Below are positions 7,439 to 15,221 of a DNA stretch of 64,000 nt, in pieces. The stretch is taken from contig CAWIWF010000008.1 of the NCBI GenBank assembly GCA_963839815.1, forward strand, positions 310,001-374,000, read 5' to 3'. This DNA comes from JACVRM01 sp963839815. GTDB lineage: Bacteria; Actinomycetota; Thermoleophilia; Gaiellales; Gaiellaceae. Position numbers and translations under genes: made by a program. The first letter of the stretch is position 1. Every line of letters starts with the position of its first letter. The notes beneath the pieces are model-generated. The model did not search any database and was not told where the DNA came from. It worked only from the letters and a program-made list of their open reading frames with translations.

Positions 7439-8449
7439 GTGGACCTCGATCTCGTCTTCCTCGGCACCGCGGGCTCGATGCCGACCGCCCAGCGAGGCCC
7501 CTCGTCGCTGCTCGTCCGGCGCGGCGGCGAGCGCCTGCTCGTGGACTGCGGGGAGGGGACGCAGCGGCAGCTCCTGCGCTCGAACGTCGGCCTCGTCGAG
7601 CTGCGAGAGGTGTTCCTGACCCACTTCCACGCCGACCACTACCTCGGCCTGCCGGGAATGATGAAGACCTTCGCCCTGCGCGGCCGCGAGGTGCCGCTGA
7701 CCATCTACGGGCCGCCCGGGCTGCGCGAGCTCTTCGAGGCGCTCAAGCGCGTCTTCGGACGCCTCACCTACGACTACGAGCTGGTCGAGCTGCGCGTCGG
7801 CGACGTGCTGGCGCGCGAGGGGTACGACCTCGAGGTCTTCGAGGTCGCGCACAGCGTGCAGGCGATCGGATACGCGCTCGTCGAGGCGCCACGGCCGGGA
7901 CGATTCGACGTCGACCGCGCCGATGCCCTCGGCGTTCCGGCCGGCCGGGAGCGGGGAGCCCTGCAGCGCGGCGAGGCCGTCACGGTCGCGGACGGCCGCA
8001 CGATCGGTCCCGAGGACGTGCTCGGGCCTGCCCGCCCGGGTCGCAAGGTCGTCGTCGCCGGCGACACCGCCCCAGCCGGCACCGTGGTCGCAGCCGCGCA
8101 GGGCGCCGACGTGCTCGTCCACGAGGCCACGTTTCTCGCCGACGAGGAGGACCGAGCGCGCGAGACGAGGCACTCCACCGCCACCGACGCCGCTGCGATC
8201 GCGGCCAAGGCCGGGGTCGCCATGCTGGCGCTCACGCACGTCTCGAGCCGCTACGGGGGCGGTCAGATCGCGCAGGCAGCGCGGGCGGTCTTCGCCGAGA
8301 CGGTCGTGCCCAGGGACTTCGATATCATCGACGTCCCGTTTCCGGAGCGGGGCCCGCCACGACTGCGCAAAGCAGGCGCGCTCGAGCGGGAGCCGGGTGG
8401 GGAGGCCGAGCTGGCGACCGTGCCCCCGAGCGAGGAGACGACAGCATGA
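7439..8449 (+). CDS. rnz: Ribonuclease Z (tRNase Z)
   Basis: A 336-aa metallo-beta-lactamase-fold endonuclease that matures tRNA 3' ends. The N-terminus VFLGTAGSMPTAQRG is typical of RNase Z. The zinc-binding motif HFHADH is at residues 62-67, and later ligand regions are visible (GDTAP; HEATF; ALTHVSSRY). The exosite arm region (about 155-200) is present. The length is near the ordinary bacterial form. The last residues (PSEETTA) overlap the next start by 4 bases (ATGA). The start is GTG 7439, supported by TAGACT 6 nt upstream. Confidence 0.93.
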   Translation: MDLDLVFLGTAGSMPTAQRGPSSLLVRRGGERLLVDCGEGTQRQLLRSNVGLVELREVFLTHFHADHYLGLPGMMKTFALRGREVPLTIYGPPGLRELFEALKRVFGRLTYDYELVELRVGDVLAREGYDLEVFEVAHSVQAIGYALVEAPRPGRFDVDRADALGVPAGRERGALQRGEAVTVADGRTIGPEDVLGPARPGRKVVVAGDTAPAGTVVAAAQGADVLVHEATFLADEEDRARETRHSTATDAAAIAAKAGVAMLALTHVSSRYGGGQIAQAARAVFAETVVPRDFDIIDVPFPERGPPRLRKAGALEREPGGEAELATVPPSEETTA

Positions 8450-8676
8450 ACGAGCTGGTGCAGGTGGCCGTCGCGGAGGACATCGCAGAGGCAGAGGAGC
8501 TGCAGGCGATCCTCACCGCCGCGGGTATCGAGTCGGAGCTCGAGGCCGCCGTCGAGCATCACCCGCGCGAGATCGAGGACGCGCCGCAGAAGGTCCTCGT
8601 GCCCGAGGCCTCCCTCGACGCCGCCAAGGAGGCGATCGAGGCGATGACCGAGCCGGACGCGATCACCGGCGACTAG
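8446..8676 (+). CDS. DUF2007-type small protein (putative signal-transducing family)
   Basis: A 76-aa acidic protein with the beta-alpha-beta layout of DUF2007 proteins: VQVAVAEDIAEAEELQAILTAAGI, then a short strand region and VLVPEASLDAAKEAIEAM. Members are small ferredoxin-like modules of unclear function, sometimes fused to other domains. It is translationally coupled to rnz (ATGA overlap), and its TAG stop shares a base with the next GTG. I cannot assign a function. Confidence 0.7.
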   Translation: MNELVQVAVAEDIAEAEELQAILTAAGIESELEAAVEHHPREIEDAPQKVLVPEASLDAAKEAIEAMTEPDAITGD

Positions 8677-9530
8677 TGCGGCTCGCCGCCGTCGTCTGCG
8701 CGGGCACGGTGCTCGCCCTCACGGCTGGAGCGGCAACCGCGGGACCGCGCGTCGAGCTGACCGCGACCGCCGGGCCGATCACGGCGACCGTCTCGTACGT
8801 GCAGTCGCGCTCGCGACCCTCGACGACGGACGTGCGGCTCCGCATCGTCAGGCAGGGCGCAGTCGCCCTCGAAGAGCGCATCGGCGAGCTCACCTGTCGC
8901 GACTGCAACGTCTGGCGTCCAGGCATCGGCGCGCAGATCGCGGCGATCAGGGCCCGCGATCTCGACCGCGACGGCGAGCCGGAGGTGCTGCTCGACGTCT
9001 TCACGGGAGGTGCGCACTGCTGCTCGCTCACCGCCGTGCACCACCGGGAGGCGGGCGGCGCCTACCGCAGGACCGTGCTCGACTTCGGCAACGCCGGTTA
9101 CCGGCTCACCGACCTCGACCGGGACGGCCGCCCGGAGCTGCGCAGCTCGGACGATCGCTTCTCCTACGCCTTCGCGCCCTACGCCTACTCGATGCGCCCG
9201 GTGCAGATCTGGCACTGGCAAGCAGGCCGCGCGCTCGATGCCACCCGGCGCCACCCCGCCGCCGTCCGCGCGGACGCCAGGGCGCTCTTCCGCGCCTACG
9301 AGCAGGCCCGCCGCCGGCGCGACGCCGTTGCCGTGCGCGGGACGCTTGCGGCGTGGGCTGCCGACCTGCATCTCCTCGGCCGCGGCGCCGAGGCATGGCG
9401 CCGGCTGGAGGCGGCCAGGCGGGCGGGCGAGCTGGGCGTGGGCCCGCGCGATGGGCTGCACTTCCCGGCGGGCCGCCGCTACCTCGCCGAGCTGCGCGTG
9501 TTCCTGCGCCGCACGGGCTACGCGGGCTGA
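8676..9530 (+). CDS. Secreted protein with two Asp-rich (FG-GAP/VCBS-like) repeats, function unknown
   Basis: A 284-aa exported protein with an N-terminal signal peptide (LAAVVCAGTVLALTAGAATA). The middle part carries two short acidic, EF-hand-like turns, RDLDRDGEPEVLLDV and TDLDRDGRPELRSSD, typical of calcium-binding beta-propeller blades. Between them is a GGAHCC segment with possible disulfide cysteines (also CRDC). The C-terminal 90 residues are helical and Arg/Ala-rich. GTG 8676 overlaps the preceding stop by one base. I do not recognise a specific family. Confidence 0.6.
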   Translation: MRLAAVVCAGTVLALTAGAATAGPRVELTATAGPITATVSYVQSRSRPSTTDVRLRIVRQGAVALEERIGELTCRDCNVWRPGIGAQIAAIRARDLDRDGEPEVLLDVFTGGAHCCSLTAVHHREAGGAYRRTVLDFGNAGYRLTDLDRDGRPELRSSDDRFSYAFAPYAYSMRPVQIWHWQAGRALDATRRHPAAVRADARALFRAYEQARRRRDAVAVRGTLAAWAADLHLLGRGAEAWRRLEAARRAGELGVGPRDGLHFPAGRRYLAELRVFLRRTGYAG

Positions 9531-9537
9531 CCGGGCG

Positions 9538-10689
9538 TTGACGCGCTACCGCTGGGTCGTGCTCGGCGCCGGCGTGGGCGCTCAGGCGTCGTACTCGGCG
9601 CTCGGAGTCGGCGTCGCCGTGCTCATCCCCGAGCTGCGTGCCGAGTACGGGCTGTCGCTCGGGGAGGTCGGCGTCCTGCTCGCCGGCACCGGCGGCGGCA
9701 TGGTGCTGACCCTGTTGCCCTGGGGCCTCGCCACCGACCGGATCGGCGAGCGCGCAGTGGTCGCGCTCGGCCTCGGCTCGGCGGGCCTCGCGCTCGGGCT
9801 GGCGGCGACCCTGCCCGCCTACGGCGTGCTGTTCGCGCTCCTCGCGCTCGCCGGCATGGCGGGGGCGAGCGTGAGCGCGGCGAGCGGCCGTGCGGTCATG
9901 GGTTGGTTCGAGGCCTCCGAGCGTGGCTTCGCGCTCGGCATTCGCCAGACGGCGGTGCCGCTGGGCTGGGCCGCGGCGGCGCTCGCCCTCCCGCAGCTCG
10001 TCGGCTTCGGAGGACTCGCCGCCGGGCTCGGCGCTCTCGGCGGCGGCTGTGTCGCGGGCGCGCTCGTCGGCGTCCTGCTGCTGCGCGATCCGCCGAGCGA
10101 CGCCGGCGAGATCGGCGACCCGGTGCGACCGCTGCGCGACCCCCGGCTCTGGAGGCTCTGCACCGGCAGCGCCTTCTACGTCGTCGTCCAGGTCGCGATC
10201 ACCAGCTTCCTCGTCCTCTATCTGCACGAGGAGCGCGGGTTCTCGCTCGGGGCCGCTGGTGCGGTGCTGGCGACGGTCAGCCTGCTCGGGGGCGCACTGC
10301 GGATCGTCTTCGGGCGGCTGTCCGACCGGATGGCGACCCGGGTGGTGCCGCTGCGGCGGCTCGGGCTCGTGCTCGCGGGCGCCGTGGCGCTCGCCGCCTC
10401 GCTCGTCCAGGCGCCGGACGCCGTGCTCGTCCCGGCGCTGGTGGCCGCCGGTGCACTGTCCGCGAGCTGGAACGGCCTCTCCTTCACCGCGGCGGCCGAG
10501 CTGGCCGGCCGGCGCAGCGCCGGCGCGGCGCTCGGCTTCCAGCAGACGGCGCTCGCGGCTGGGTCGGCCGTCGCGCCGGCACCGTTCGCGCTTCTCGTCG
10601 CTGCGAGCTCCTGGCAGGCGGCGTTCGCGGTGCTCGCGGCACTGCCCGTGCTCGGTGCCTGGACGCTCGCTCCTCTCACCCGCGAGTAG
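9538..10689 (+). CDS. MFS transporter
   Basis: A 383-aa major-facilitator protein with about 12 membrane segments and two halves joined by a loop near residue 190. The motif-A-like loop appears as GLATDRIGERA (about residues 63-73) and again in the second half as GRLSDRMATR. It reads like the general nitrate/oxalate/cyanate-type MFS branch, but the substrate cannot be told. TTG 9538, 8 bases after the preceding stop, gives the expected short N-terminus before helix 1; GTG at about 9556 is possible. Its stop lies inside the -10 element of the next gene. Confidence 0.8.
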   Translation: MTRYRWVVLGAGVGAQASYSALGVGVAVLIPELRAEYGLSLGEVGVLLAGTGGGMVLTLLPWGLATDRIGERAVVALGLGSAGLALGLAATLPAYGVLFALLALAGMAGASVSAASGRAVMGWFEASERGFALGIRQTAVPLGWAAAALALPQLVGFGGLAAGLGALGGGCVAGALVGVLLLRDPPSDAGEIGDPVRPLRDPRLWRLCTGSAFYVVVQVAITSFLVLYLHEERGFSLGAAGAVLATVSLLGGALRIVFGRLSDRMATRVVPLRRLGLVLAGAVALAASLVQAPDAVLVPALVAAGALSASWNGLSFTAAAELAGRRSAGAALGFQQTALAAGSAVAPAPFALLVAASSWQAAFAVLAALPVLGAWTLAPLTRE

Positions 10690-10692
10690 ATT
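10687..10692 (+). promoter_or_regulatory. -10 hexamer 6 nt upstream of the GFA-type gene
   Basis: TAGATT ends 6 nt before the GTG at 10699; its TAG is also the stop codon of the upstream MFS gene. Same leaderless spacing as rnz and dapA. Confidence 0.5.
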
Positions 10693-10698
10693 CGCGCT

Positions 10699-11112
10699 GT
10701 GGCCACGGTTCGCGGCAGCTGTCTCTGCGGCGGCGTGCGGTTCGAGCTCGAGCCGCCGTTCCGGCGTGCCAACGTCTGCCACTGCTCGCGCTGCCGCAAG
10801 CACTCGGGCGGGATCGGCCTCGCCCAGGGACGGGTGGCGCGCGAGCGCTTTCGCCTGCTCTCGGGCGAGGAGCTCCTCCGCGTCTACCGTCCGGAGGGCG
10901 GGGCGGTGAAGGCGTTCTGCGCTCGCTGCGGCTCGGCGCTCTTCGGCGGCACCTGGCCGGACGGCCCCGAGGTGAGCGTCCGCCTCGGCGCGCTCGACGA
11001 CGACCCAGGGACGGCGCCGCAGTACCACTCGTTCGTCGACTCGCGCGCGGCCTGGGAGACGCTGCCGGACGACGGCCTGCCGCGCTACGGCGGCGCCGCC
11101 CCGACCGCCTGA
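10699..11112 (+). CDS. GFA/CENP-V-fold zinc protein
   Basis: A 137-aa member of the GFA family (glutathione-dependent formaldehyde-activating-like fold). Zinc-ligand cysteines are all present: SCLCGG near residue 8, CHCSRC near 33, and CARCGSALFGG near 75. The catalytic role is known for only a few members, so the substrate is open. The start GTG 10699 is supported by TAGATT at 6 nt. It is followed by a repeat-bearing intergenic region and a convergent S9 peptidase gene. Confidence 0.85.
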   Translation: MATVRGSCLCGGVRFELEPPFRRANVCHCSRCRKHSGGIGLAQGRVARERFRLLSGEELLRVYRPEGGAVKAFCARCGSALFGGTWPDGPEVSVRLGALDDDPGTAPQYHSFVDSRAAWETLPDDGLPRYGGAAPTA

Positions 11113-11154
11113 GCGGCGCAGCTTCGGGCACACCCGCGCGCGAGAGACGGCACA

Positions 11155-11286
11155 AAACCTCAAGTGCCTCTGAGACACCTGAGGGTGGTCGAGGGTTGGG
11201 CGAACGGCTTGGCTGTGCGAGGACGACCGTCGCCCGCGCCGGAAACCCTCAAGTGCCTCTGAGACGCTTGAGGGTGGTCGAGGGTT
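11155..11286. repeat. Two direct copies of a 43/44-bp palindromic element flanking a hairpin
   Basis: Copy 1 spans 11155-11197 and copy 2 spans 11243-11286. They differ at about four positions. Each can fold in two ways: an inner stem (CCCTCAAG / CTTGAGGG in copy 2) or an outer stem (AACCCTC / GAGGGTT). The 45-nt spacer contains its own stem (GGGCG-ACGG / CCGTCGCCC with a bulged A). The block lies between two convergent genes, so it could serve both as a bidirectional terminator and as a REP/BIME-like repeat. Confidence 0.75.
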
Positions 11287-11347
11287 CTGCAGCACGTCAT
11301 TTCGCCGCCGCGGCGCCCGAGTCGGCGGCTTGGGCGAAGCGCAGCGC

Positions 11348-13282
11348 TTACAGGTGCCGGTCGAACCAGGCGATGATGCGCTCCAGCCGGTCCTGGCGGC
11401 GGTCCGGGCGGCCGGTGCCGCTCAACGCATGGCTCTCGCCCGGGTAGCGCACAAGCTCGACCGGCCGACCCAGCCAGCGCAGGGTCGCGAACAGGATCTC
11501 GCTCTGCGACGGCGGGCAGCGCATGTCGTTCTCCGCCTGGATCAGGAGCAGCGGCGCGCGATTGCGGTGGATGTGCGTGGAGGGCGACTTCTCGCGTACC
11601 CGAGCCGGGTCCTCGTGCGGGAGGGCAACCCCCGCGGCACCCTCGATCGAGAAGAAGCCGAAGTCCGAGTGGCCGAACTCCGCGACCAGGTCGGACACCG
11701 GGTTCTCGCACACGGCGGCGGCGAAGCGGCCCGGATGGTGGCCGAGCAGCCAGCTCGTCATGTAGCCCCCGTACGAGCCGCCGATGAGCCCGATGCGATC
11801 ACGGTCGGCGTACCCCTCGCGCACGGCCCACTGCAGCGCACGGAGCTGATCGCCCGTGTCCGGCTCGCCCCAAACGCCGTGCAGGGCCTCGGCGTACTCC
11901 TCGCCGTAGCCCATCGAGCCGCGCGGGTTGGTGTAGAGCACGTGGAAGCCCGCGTCGGCGATCGCGAGCATGGTCGTCGTCGGCGGGGGCCCGTAGGCCA
12001 GGTACGGCCCGCCGTGGATGCTGAGCACGAGCGGCCGCTTCTTGCTGGTGCTGCGGCCCCGGACCAGCCACCCCTCGAAGTCGCCGCCGCTCCGCTTGCC
12101 GAAGCGGACGTTCACGAGCTCCCGCCGGAACGGGCCGAACCAGCGGCTGCCGTCACGGGTGAGGCGGCGCAGGCCGCCCTCCTCGACCGCGTACACCTCG
12201 CTGGGCGCCGCGCCCTCGCTCGCGACCACGGCGACACGGCCGCCCGCGGTGGCGAATCCCGTCGTGACCACGTCGCCGTCCGCCAGCTGCTCGACGCTGC
12301 CGTCGAGGCCGAACCGATACGGATGGCTGCGGCCCGCTCGCGCCACGACGGTGACGAGGCTCGTCTCGTCGAGCCAGCGCAGCGCACCCGTGAAGAGGGA
12401 CGACGTGTCGATCAGGTCCGAGAGCGTCCAGGTGCCGAGCGGCAGGTCGAGGTCGGGTGCGAGCCGCCGCAACTCGCGGCGCTCCACCACCCAGAGGCGC
12501 GGGCTCTGCCAGAAACGCGGCTCGTCGGACTCGAAGCCGATCTGGGCAAGGACGCCGGCGGGCGACCAGTCCGCGGTCAGCACGAGCGGCTGCGTCGTCT
12601 CCGCGCGCGGCCGGCCTCCCGCTGCCGGCACCGACCAGATCCGCGGCTTCTCCCAGAGCCCCGCGGAGTCGGAGCGGTCGGCCAGGAAGCCGATGCGCCG
12701 TCCGTCGGGCGACCAGAACGCGTGCACCACCTCGTACTCGGGCGTCGTCAGACGCGTGGCCTTGCCGCCGCGTGCGCTCACGACCCAGAGCGACGAGAAC
12801 TGGTCGCGGACGCCGACGCCGTCCAGCCGCCAGGTGATGTCCGTGATCCGTCGCGCGACCGGGTCGTCGGCCGTCCCGCCGGCACGGAAGCGATCCTCGC
12901 CGCTGGCTGCGATCACGAGCACCTGCGAGCCGTCGGGCGACCAGGCCGCCGCCGACGCCGGCCCGGGCAGCTCGGTGAGCGGCTCCGCCTCGCCGCCCGT
13001 CAGCGGCATCACGTACGGCCGCGGAGGGTCGTCCCCCCGGCGGGAGATGAACAACAGCCTTGTGCCGTCGGGGGAGATGCGCGGTCGCCCGTCGACGTCG
13101 CCGCTCGTCAGCCGCTCGGGCCGCCCTCCCCGCCAGGGGACGCGCCACAGCCGCGAGCGGTAGGCGTTGTCCTCGATCGTGCGCCGGCCGTAGACGACCG
13201 AGCTGCCGTCGGGCGCCAGGTCGACTCCCTGGAGCTGCACCTGCCGGTGCACGTCGCGCGGAGTGAAGGGGCGGGGGGACAC
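11348..13282 (-). CDS. S9-family peptidase (prolyl oligopeptidase/acylaminoacyl peptidase type)
   Basis: A 644-aa serine peptidase. Residues about 1-390 form a WD/TolB-like beta-propeller with repeated SPDG turns (APDGSSV, SPDGTRL, SPDGSQV, SPDGRRI); residues about 400-644 form the alpha/beta-hydrolase domain. The catalytic serine is in GGSYGGYM, the aspartate in QAENDMRCP and the histidine in GESHALSG. Such enzymes cleave short peptides or N-acylated peptides, usually in the cytoplasm; no signal peptide is visible. The start is GTG 13282. A TATGGT hexamer 11 nt upstream would give a leader of only a few bases. Confidence 0.92.
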   Translation of the reverse strand: MSPRPFTPRDVHRQVQLQGVDLAPDGSSVVYGRRTIEDNAYRSRLWRVPWRGGRPERLTSGDVDGRPRISPDGTRLLFISRRGDDPPRPYVMPLTGGEAEPLTELPGPASAAAWSPDGSQVLVIAASGEDRFRAGGTADDPVARRITDITWRLDGVGVRDQFSSLWVVSARGGKATRLTTPEYEVVHAFWSPDGRRIGFLADRSDSAGLWEKPRIWSVPAAGGRPRAETTQPLVLTADWSPAGVLAQIGFESDEPRFWQSPRLWVVERRELRRLAPDLDLPLGTWTLSDLIDTSSLFTGALRWLDETSLVTVVARAGRSHPYRFGLDGSVEQLADGDVVTTGFATAGGRVAVVASEGAAPSEVYAVEEGGLRRLTRDGSRWFGPFRRELVNVRFGKRSGGDFEGWLVRGRSTSKKRPLVLSIHGGPYLAYGPPPTTTMLAIADAGFHVLYTNPRGSMGYGEEYAEALHGVWGEPDTGDQLRALQWAVREGYADRDRIGLIGGSYGGYMTSWLLGHHPGRFAAAVCENPVSDLVAEFGHSDFGFFSIEGAAGVALPHEDPARVREKSPSTHIHRNRAPLLLIQAENDMRCPPSQSEILFATLRWLGRPVELVRYPGESHALSGTGRPDRRQDRLERIIAWFDRHL

Positions 13283-13380
13283 GGCGGCTAGGGACCATAC
13301 GCTGCATCGGGACGTCGCTCTCGCCTCTCGTGAGCGTGAGGGAGTCGGGTCGTACGGCAGTCAGACTTGGCCGTCAAGTG

Positions 13381-13507
13381 AGGGACAGGCTGAAGCCTGT
13401 CCCTCGAGCCAGCTGTCGTCCGCGGGCGGGAGAACGACTCGGGCTGAAGCCTGTCCCTCGAGCTAGCTGTCCTCCGCGGGCGGGAGAACGACTCGGGCAG
13501 GAGTCGT
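13381..13507. repeat. 54-bp tandem duplication with palindromes upstream of the pyr operon
   Basis: Two adjacent copies with a 54-bp period (13389-13442 and 13443-13496) differ at a few bases. The 5' edge forms a perfect palindrome at 13381-13404 (AGGGACAGGCT-GA-AGCCTGTCCCT). The 3' edge forms a hairpin at 13488-13507 (ACGACTC / GAGTCGT, 6-nt loop). This looks like a duplicated intergenic palindromic repeat lying just before the pyr promoter. With only two copies and no spacer/repeat alternation it is not a CRISPR. Confidence 0.75.
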
Positions 13508-13521
13508 CCGGCCGTGCTGTT

Positions 13522-13527
13522 TACACT
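13522..13527 (+). promoter_or_regulatory. Likely -10 of the pyr operon
   Basis: TACACT places the transcription start near 13534, about 20 nt before the PyrR-binding loop and 49 nt before the leader-peptide ATG. No clear -35 is visible; the tandem repeat ends about 15 bp upstream. Confidence 0.5.
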
Positions 13528-13543
13528 CCGGCCCGACACGAAG

Positions 13544-13574
13544 CCTTTAACCCGGTCCCGTGAGGCCGAGAAGG
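13544..13574 (+). promoter_or_regulatory. PyrR-binding hairpin covering the first ribosome-binding site
   Basis: The loop GGUCCCGUGAGGCC (13554-13567) matches the PyrR-binding consensus (UCC-N-G-N-GAGG closed by paired bases; here G-C pairs replace A-U). A lower stem pairs CCUU (13544-13547) with AAGG (13571-13574), and AAGG is part of the Shine-Dalgarno AAGGAG (13571-13576) of the leader peptide. PyrR-UMP binding would therefore hide that ribosome-binding site. No intrinsic terminator lies between here and pyrR, which fits the translational repression known in mycobacteria rather than Bacillus-type attenuation. Confidence 0.82.
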
Positions 13575-13582
13575 AGTCGCCG

Positions 13583-13627
13583 ATGACTGCTGCACCCACC
13601 TCGCCTGCGCTGCGCCGCGGGCGTTGA
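13583..13627 (+). CDS. pyr leader peptide (14 aa), coupled to pyrR
   Basis: The ATG at 13583 follows a strong Shine-Dalgarno (AAGGAG, 6-nt spacing) and opens a 14-codon frame (MTAAPTSPALRRGR) whose TGA overlaps the pyrR start as TTGA. It is the only well-placed start after the PyrR hairpin. PyrR itself begins with TTG without its own Shine-Dalgarno, so translation of pyrR probably depends on ribosomes finishing this peptide. The residue sequence shows no pyrimidine-related pattern; the role is inferred to be coupling. Confidence 0.65.
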   Translation: MTAAPTSPALRRGR

Positions 13628-14208
13628 CCCCCACCAGCCTGGGCACGGAGAAGGTCCTCCTCGACGAGGAGGCCATCTCGAGGACGCTCTCGCGCATCGC
13701 CCACGAGATCATCGAGGGGAACGCCGCCGTGGACAGCGTCGCCCTCGTCGGCATCCACACGCGCGGCGTCCCGCTCGCGCACCGCCTGCGCCGCCTGATC
13801 GGAGAGTTCTCCGGGGAGGAGCCGGCGCTAGGCGCGCTCGACATCACCTTTCACCGCGACGACGTGCACGTCCGCGGCGGCGAGGCGCCGTTGCACCCGC
13901 AGCCGCTCGTCCGCGACACGAAGCTCGACTTCGAGCTCGCCGGCCTCACGGTCGTGCTCGTCGACGACGTGCTCTACACGGGCCGCACGATCCGGGCCGC
14001 GATCGACGCGCTGTTCGACTACGGCCGGCCGGCGCGCGTGCAACTGGCGGTGCTCGCCGACCGCGGCCATCGCGAGCTGCCGATCCGTCCCGACTACGTC
14101 GGCAAGAACCTGCCCACCGCGCGCGGCGAGCGCGTCCAGGTCCAGCTCATCGAGGTGGACGAGGTCGACCGCGTGCTGCTCATCCCGACACCCGAGGAGG
14201 ACTCATGA
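13624..14208 (+). CDS. pyrR: PyrR: pyr-operon RNA-binding regulator / uracil phosphoribosyltransferase
   Basis: A 194-aa PRTase-fold protein with the PRPP-binding loop VVLVDDVLYTGRTIRAA (about residues 113-129). The N-terminus (EKVLLDEEAISRTLSRIAHEI) and the arginine-rich segment around LAHRLRR match PyrR. It binds pyr mRNA when UMP is high and usually has weak uracil phosphoribosyltransferase activity. It starts with TTG overlapping the leader-peptide stop and overlaps pyrB by ATGA. With the hairpin upstream, the gene is autoregulated. Confidence 0.94.
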   Translation: MTPTSLGTEKVLLDEEAISRTLSRIAHEIIEGNAAVDSVALVGIHTRGVPLAHRLRRLIGEFSGEEPALGALDITFHRDDVHVRGGEAPLHPQPLVRDTKLDFELAGLTVVLVDDVLYTGRTIRAAIDALFDYGRPARVQLAVLADRGHRELPIRPDYVGKNLPTARGERVQVQLIEVDEVDRVLLIPTPEEDS

Positions 14209-15221
14209 GCGCAGAGAGAGGGGGTGGCGGGGAGATCCGCGTGATGCACGACGCGCTGCGACCCCCGGCGCCGCCCACGCGCCGCCACGTGATCTCGATG
14301 GCTGACCTCGCCCGCGACGACGTCGAGCGGCTGCTCGCGACGTCGCGCTCGTTCGCCGGCTCGCTCGAGCGCGAGGTCAAGAAGCTGCCGACCCTGCGGG
14401 GTCGCACCGTCGTCAACCTCTTCTACGAGTCGTCAACACGGACGTCCTCGAGCTTCGAGCTCGCCGCCAAGCGGCTCTCCGCCGACACGATGTCGATCAA
14501 GGCGGCCGGCTCGGCAGTCGACAAGGGCGAGTCGCTGAAGGACACCGCGCTCACGCTGGCCGCCTACGACCCGGACGTCATCGTCATCCGGCACCCGCAC
14601 ATCGGGGCGCCGCAGCTCGTCGCCCGCACGGTCGACGCGCATGTGGTCAACGCCGGCGACGGCAAGCACCAGCATCCGACGCAGGCGCTGCTCGACCTCT
14701 ACACGCTCCAGTCCGAGCTCGGACGGATCGAGGGGCTGCACGTAGCGATCGTCGGCGACGTGCTCCACTCGCGGGTCGCCCGCTCGCTCGTGCAGGCGCT
14801 CGTCCTGCTCGACGCGCGCGTGACGCTCGTGGGCCCGCCGCCCCTGATCCCGCGAGGGATCGAGTCCCTCGGCTGCGAGACGTCGACCGACATCGGCGCC
14901 ATCGCCGCCGCCGACGTCGTCTACGTCCTGCGGATGCAGCGCGAGCGAATGCAGGAGGGCGCCAACTTCGTCCCCAGCCTGCGCGAGTACACCGCGCGCT
15001 GGGGCGTGACGCCGGAGCGGCTTCGCCCCGGCCAGAAGGTCATGCACCCCGGGCCGATGAACCGCGGTGTCGAGATCGACGGCGTCGTCGCCGACTCGCC
15101 GGACGCGCTCATCGGCGAGCAGGTCCGCTCCGGGCTCGTCGTCCGCATGGCAGTGCTCTACGACCTGCTCACGCACGGCCCGGCCGAGGTCAGGGTGGCC
15201 GCGATGGAGGCGGTGGCGTGA
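14205..15221 (+). CDS. pyrB: Aspartate carbamoyltransferase catalytic chain
   Basis: A 338-aa ATCase catalytic subunit: carbamoyl phosphate + L-aspartate to N-carbamoyl-L-aspartate, the committed step of UMP synthesis. Signatures are FYESSTRTSSSFE (carbamoyl-phosphate site), HPTQALLDLYTL and HPGPMNRGVEI. The length is slightly above 310 because of an N-terminal extension (about 25 aa); an internal ATG at 14244 would remove part of it. No pyrI regulatory chain is present, as expected for an actinobacterium. It is joined to pyrR (ATGA) and pyrC (GTGA). Confidence 0.95.
   Translation: MSAERGGGGEIRVMHDALRPPAPPTRRHVISMADLARDDVERLLATSRSFAGSLEREVKKLPTLRGRTVVNLFYESSTRTSSSFELAAKRLSADTMSIKAAGSAVDKGESLKDTALTLAAYDPDVIVIRHPHIGAPQLVARTVDAHVVNAGDGKHQHPTQALLDLYTLQSELGRIEGLHVAIVGDVLHSRVARSLVQALVLLDARVTLVGPPPLIPRGIESLGCETSTDIGAIAAADVVYVLRMQRERMQEGANFVPSLREYTARWGVTPERLRPGQKVMHPGPMNRGVEIDGVVADSPDALIGEQVRSGLVVRMAVLYDLLTHGPAEVRVAAMEAVA

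Noticed and set aside
9106..11295. 729-codon open frame on the minus strand
   Set aside because: It is antisense to the MFS, GFA and secreted-protein genes and its composition is that of the unused strand in GC-rich DNA. The same holds for other long opposite-strand frames, such as 18456-20615 and 25872-28049.
13381..13507. Possible CRISPR array
   Set aside because: Only two directly adjacent copies, no spacers of different sequence and no cas genes.
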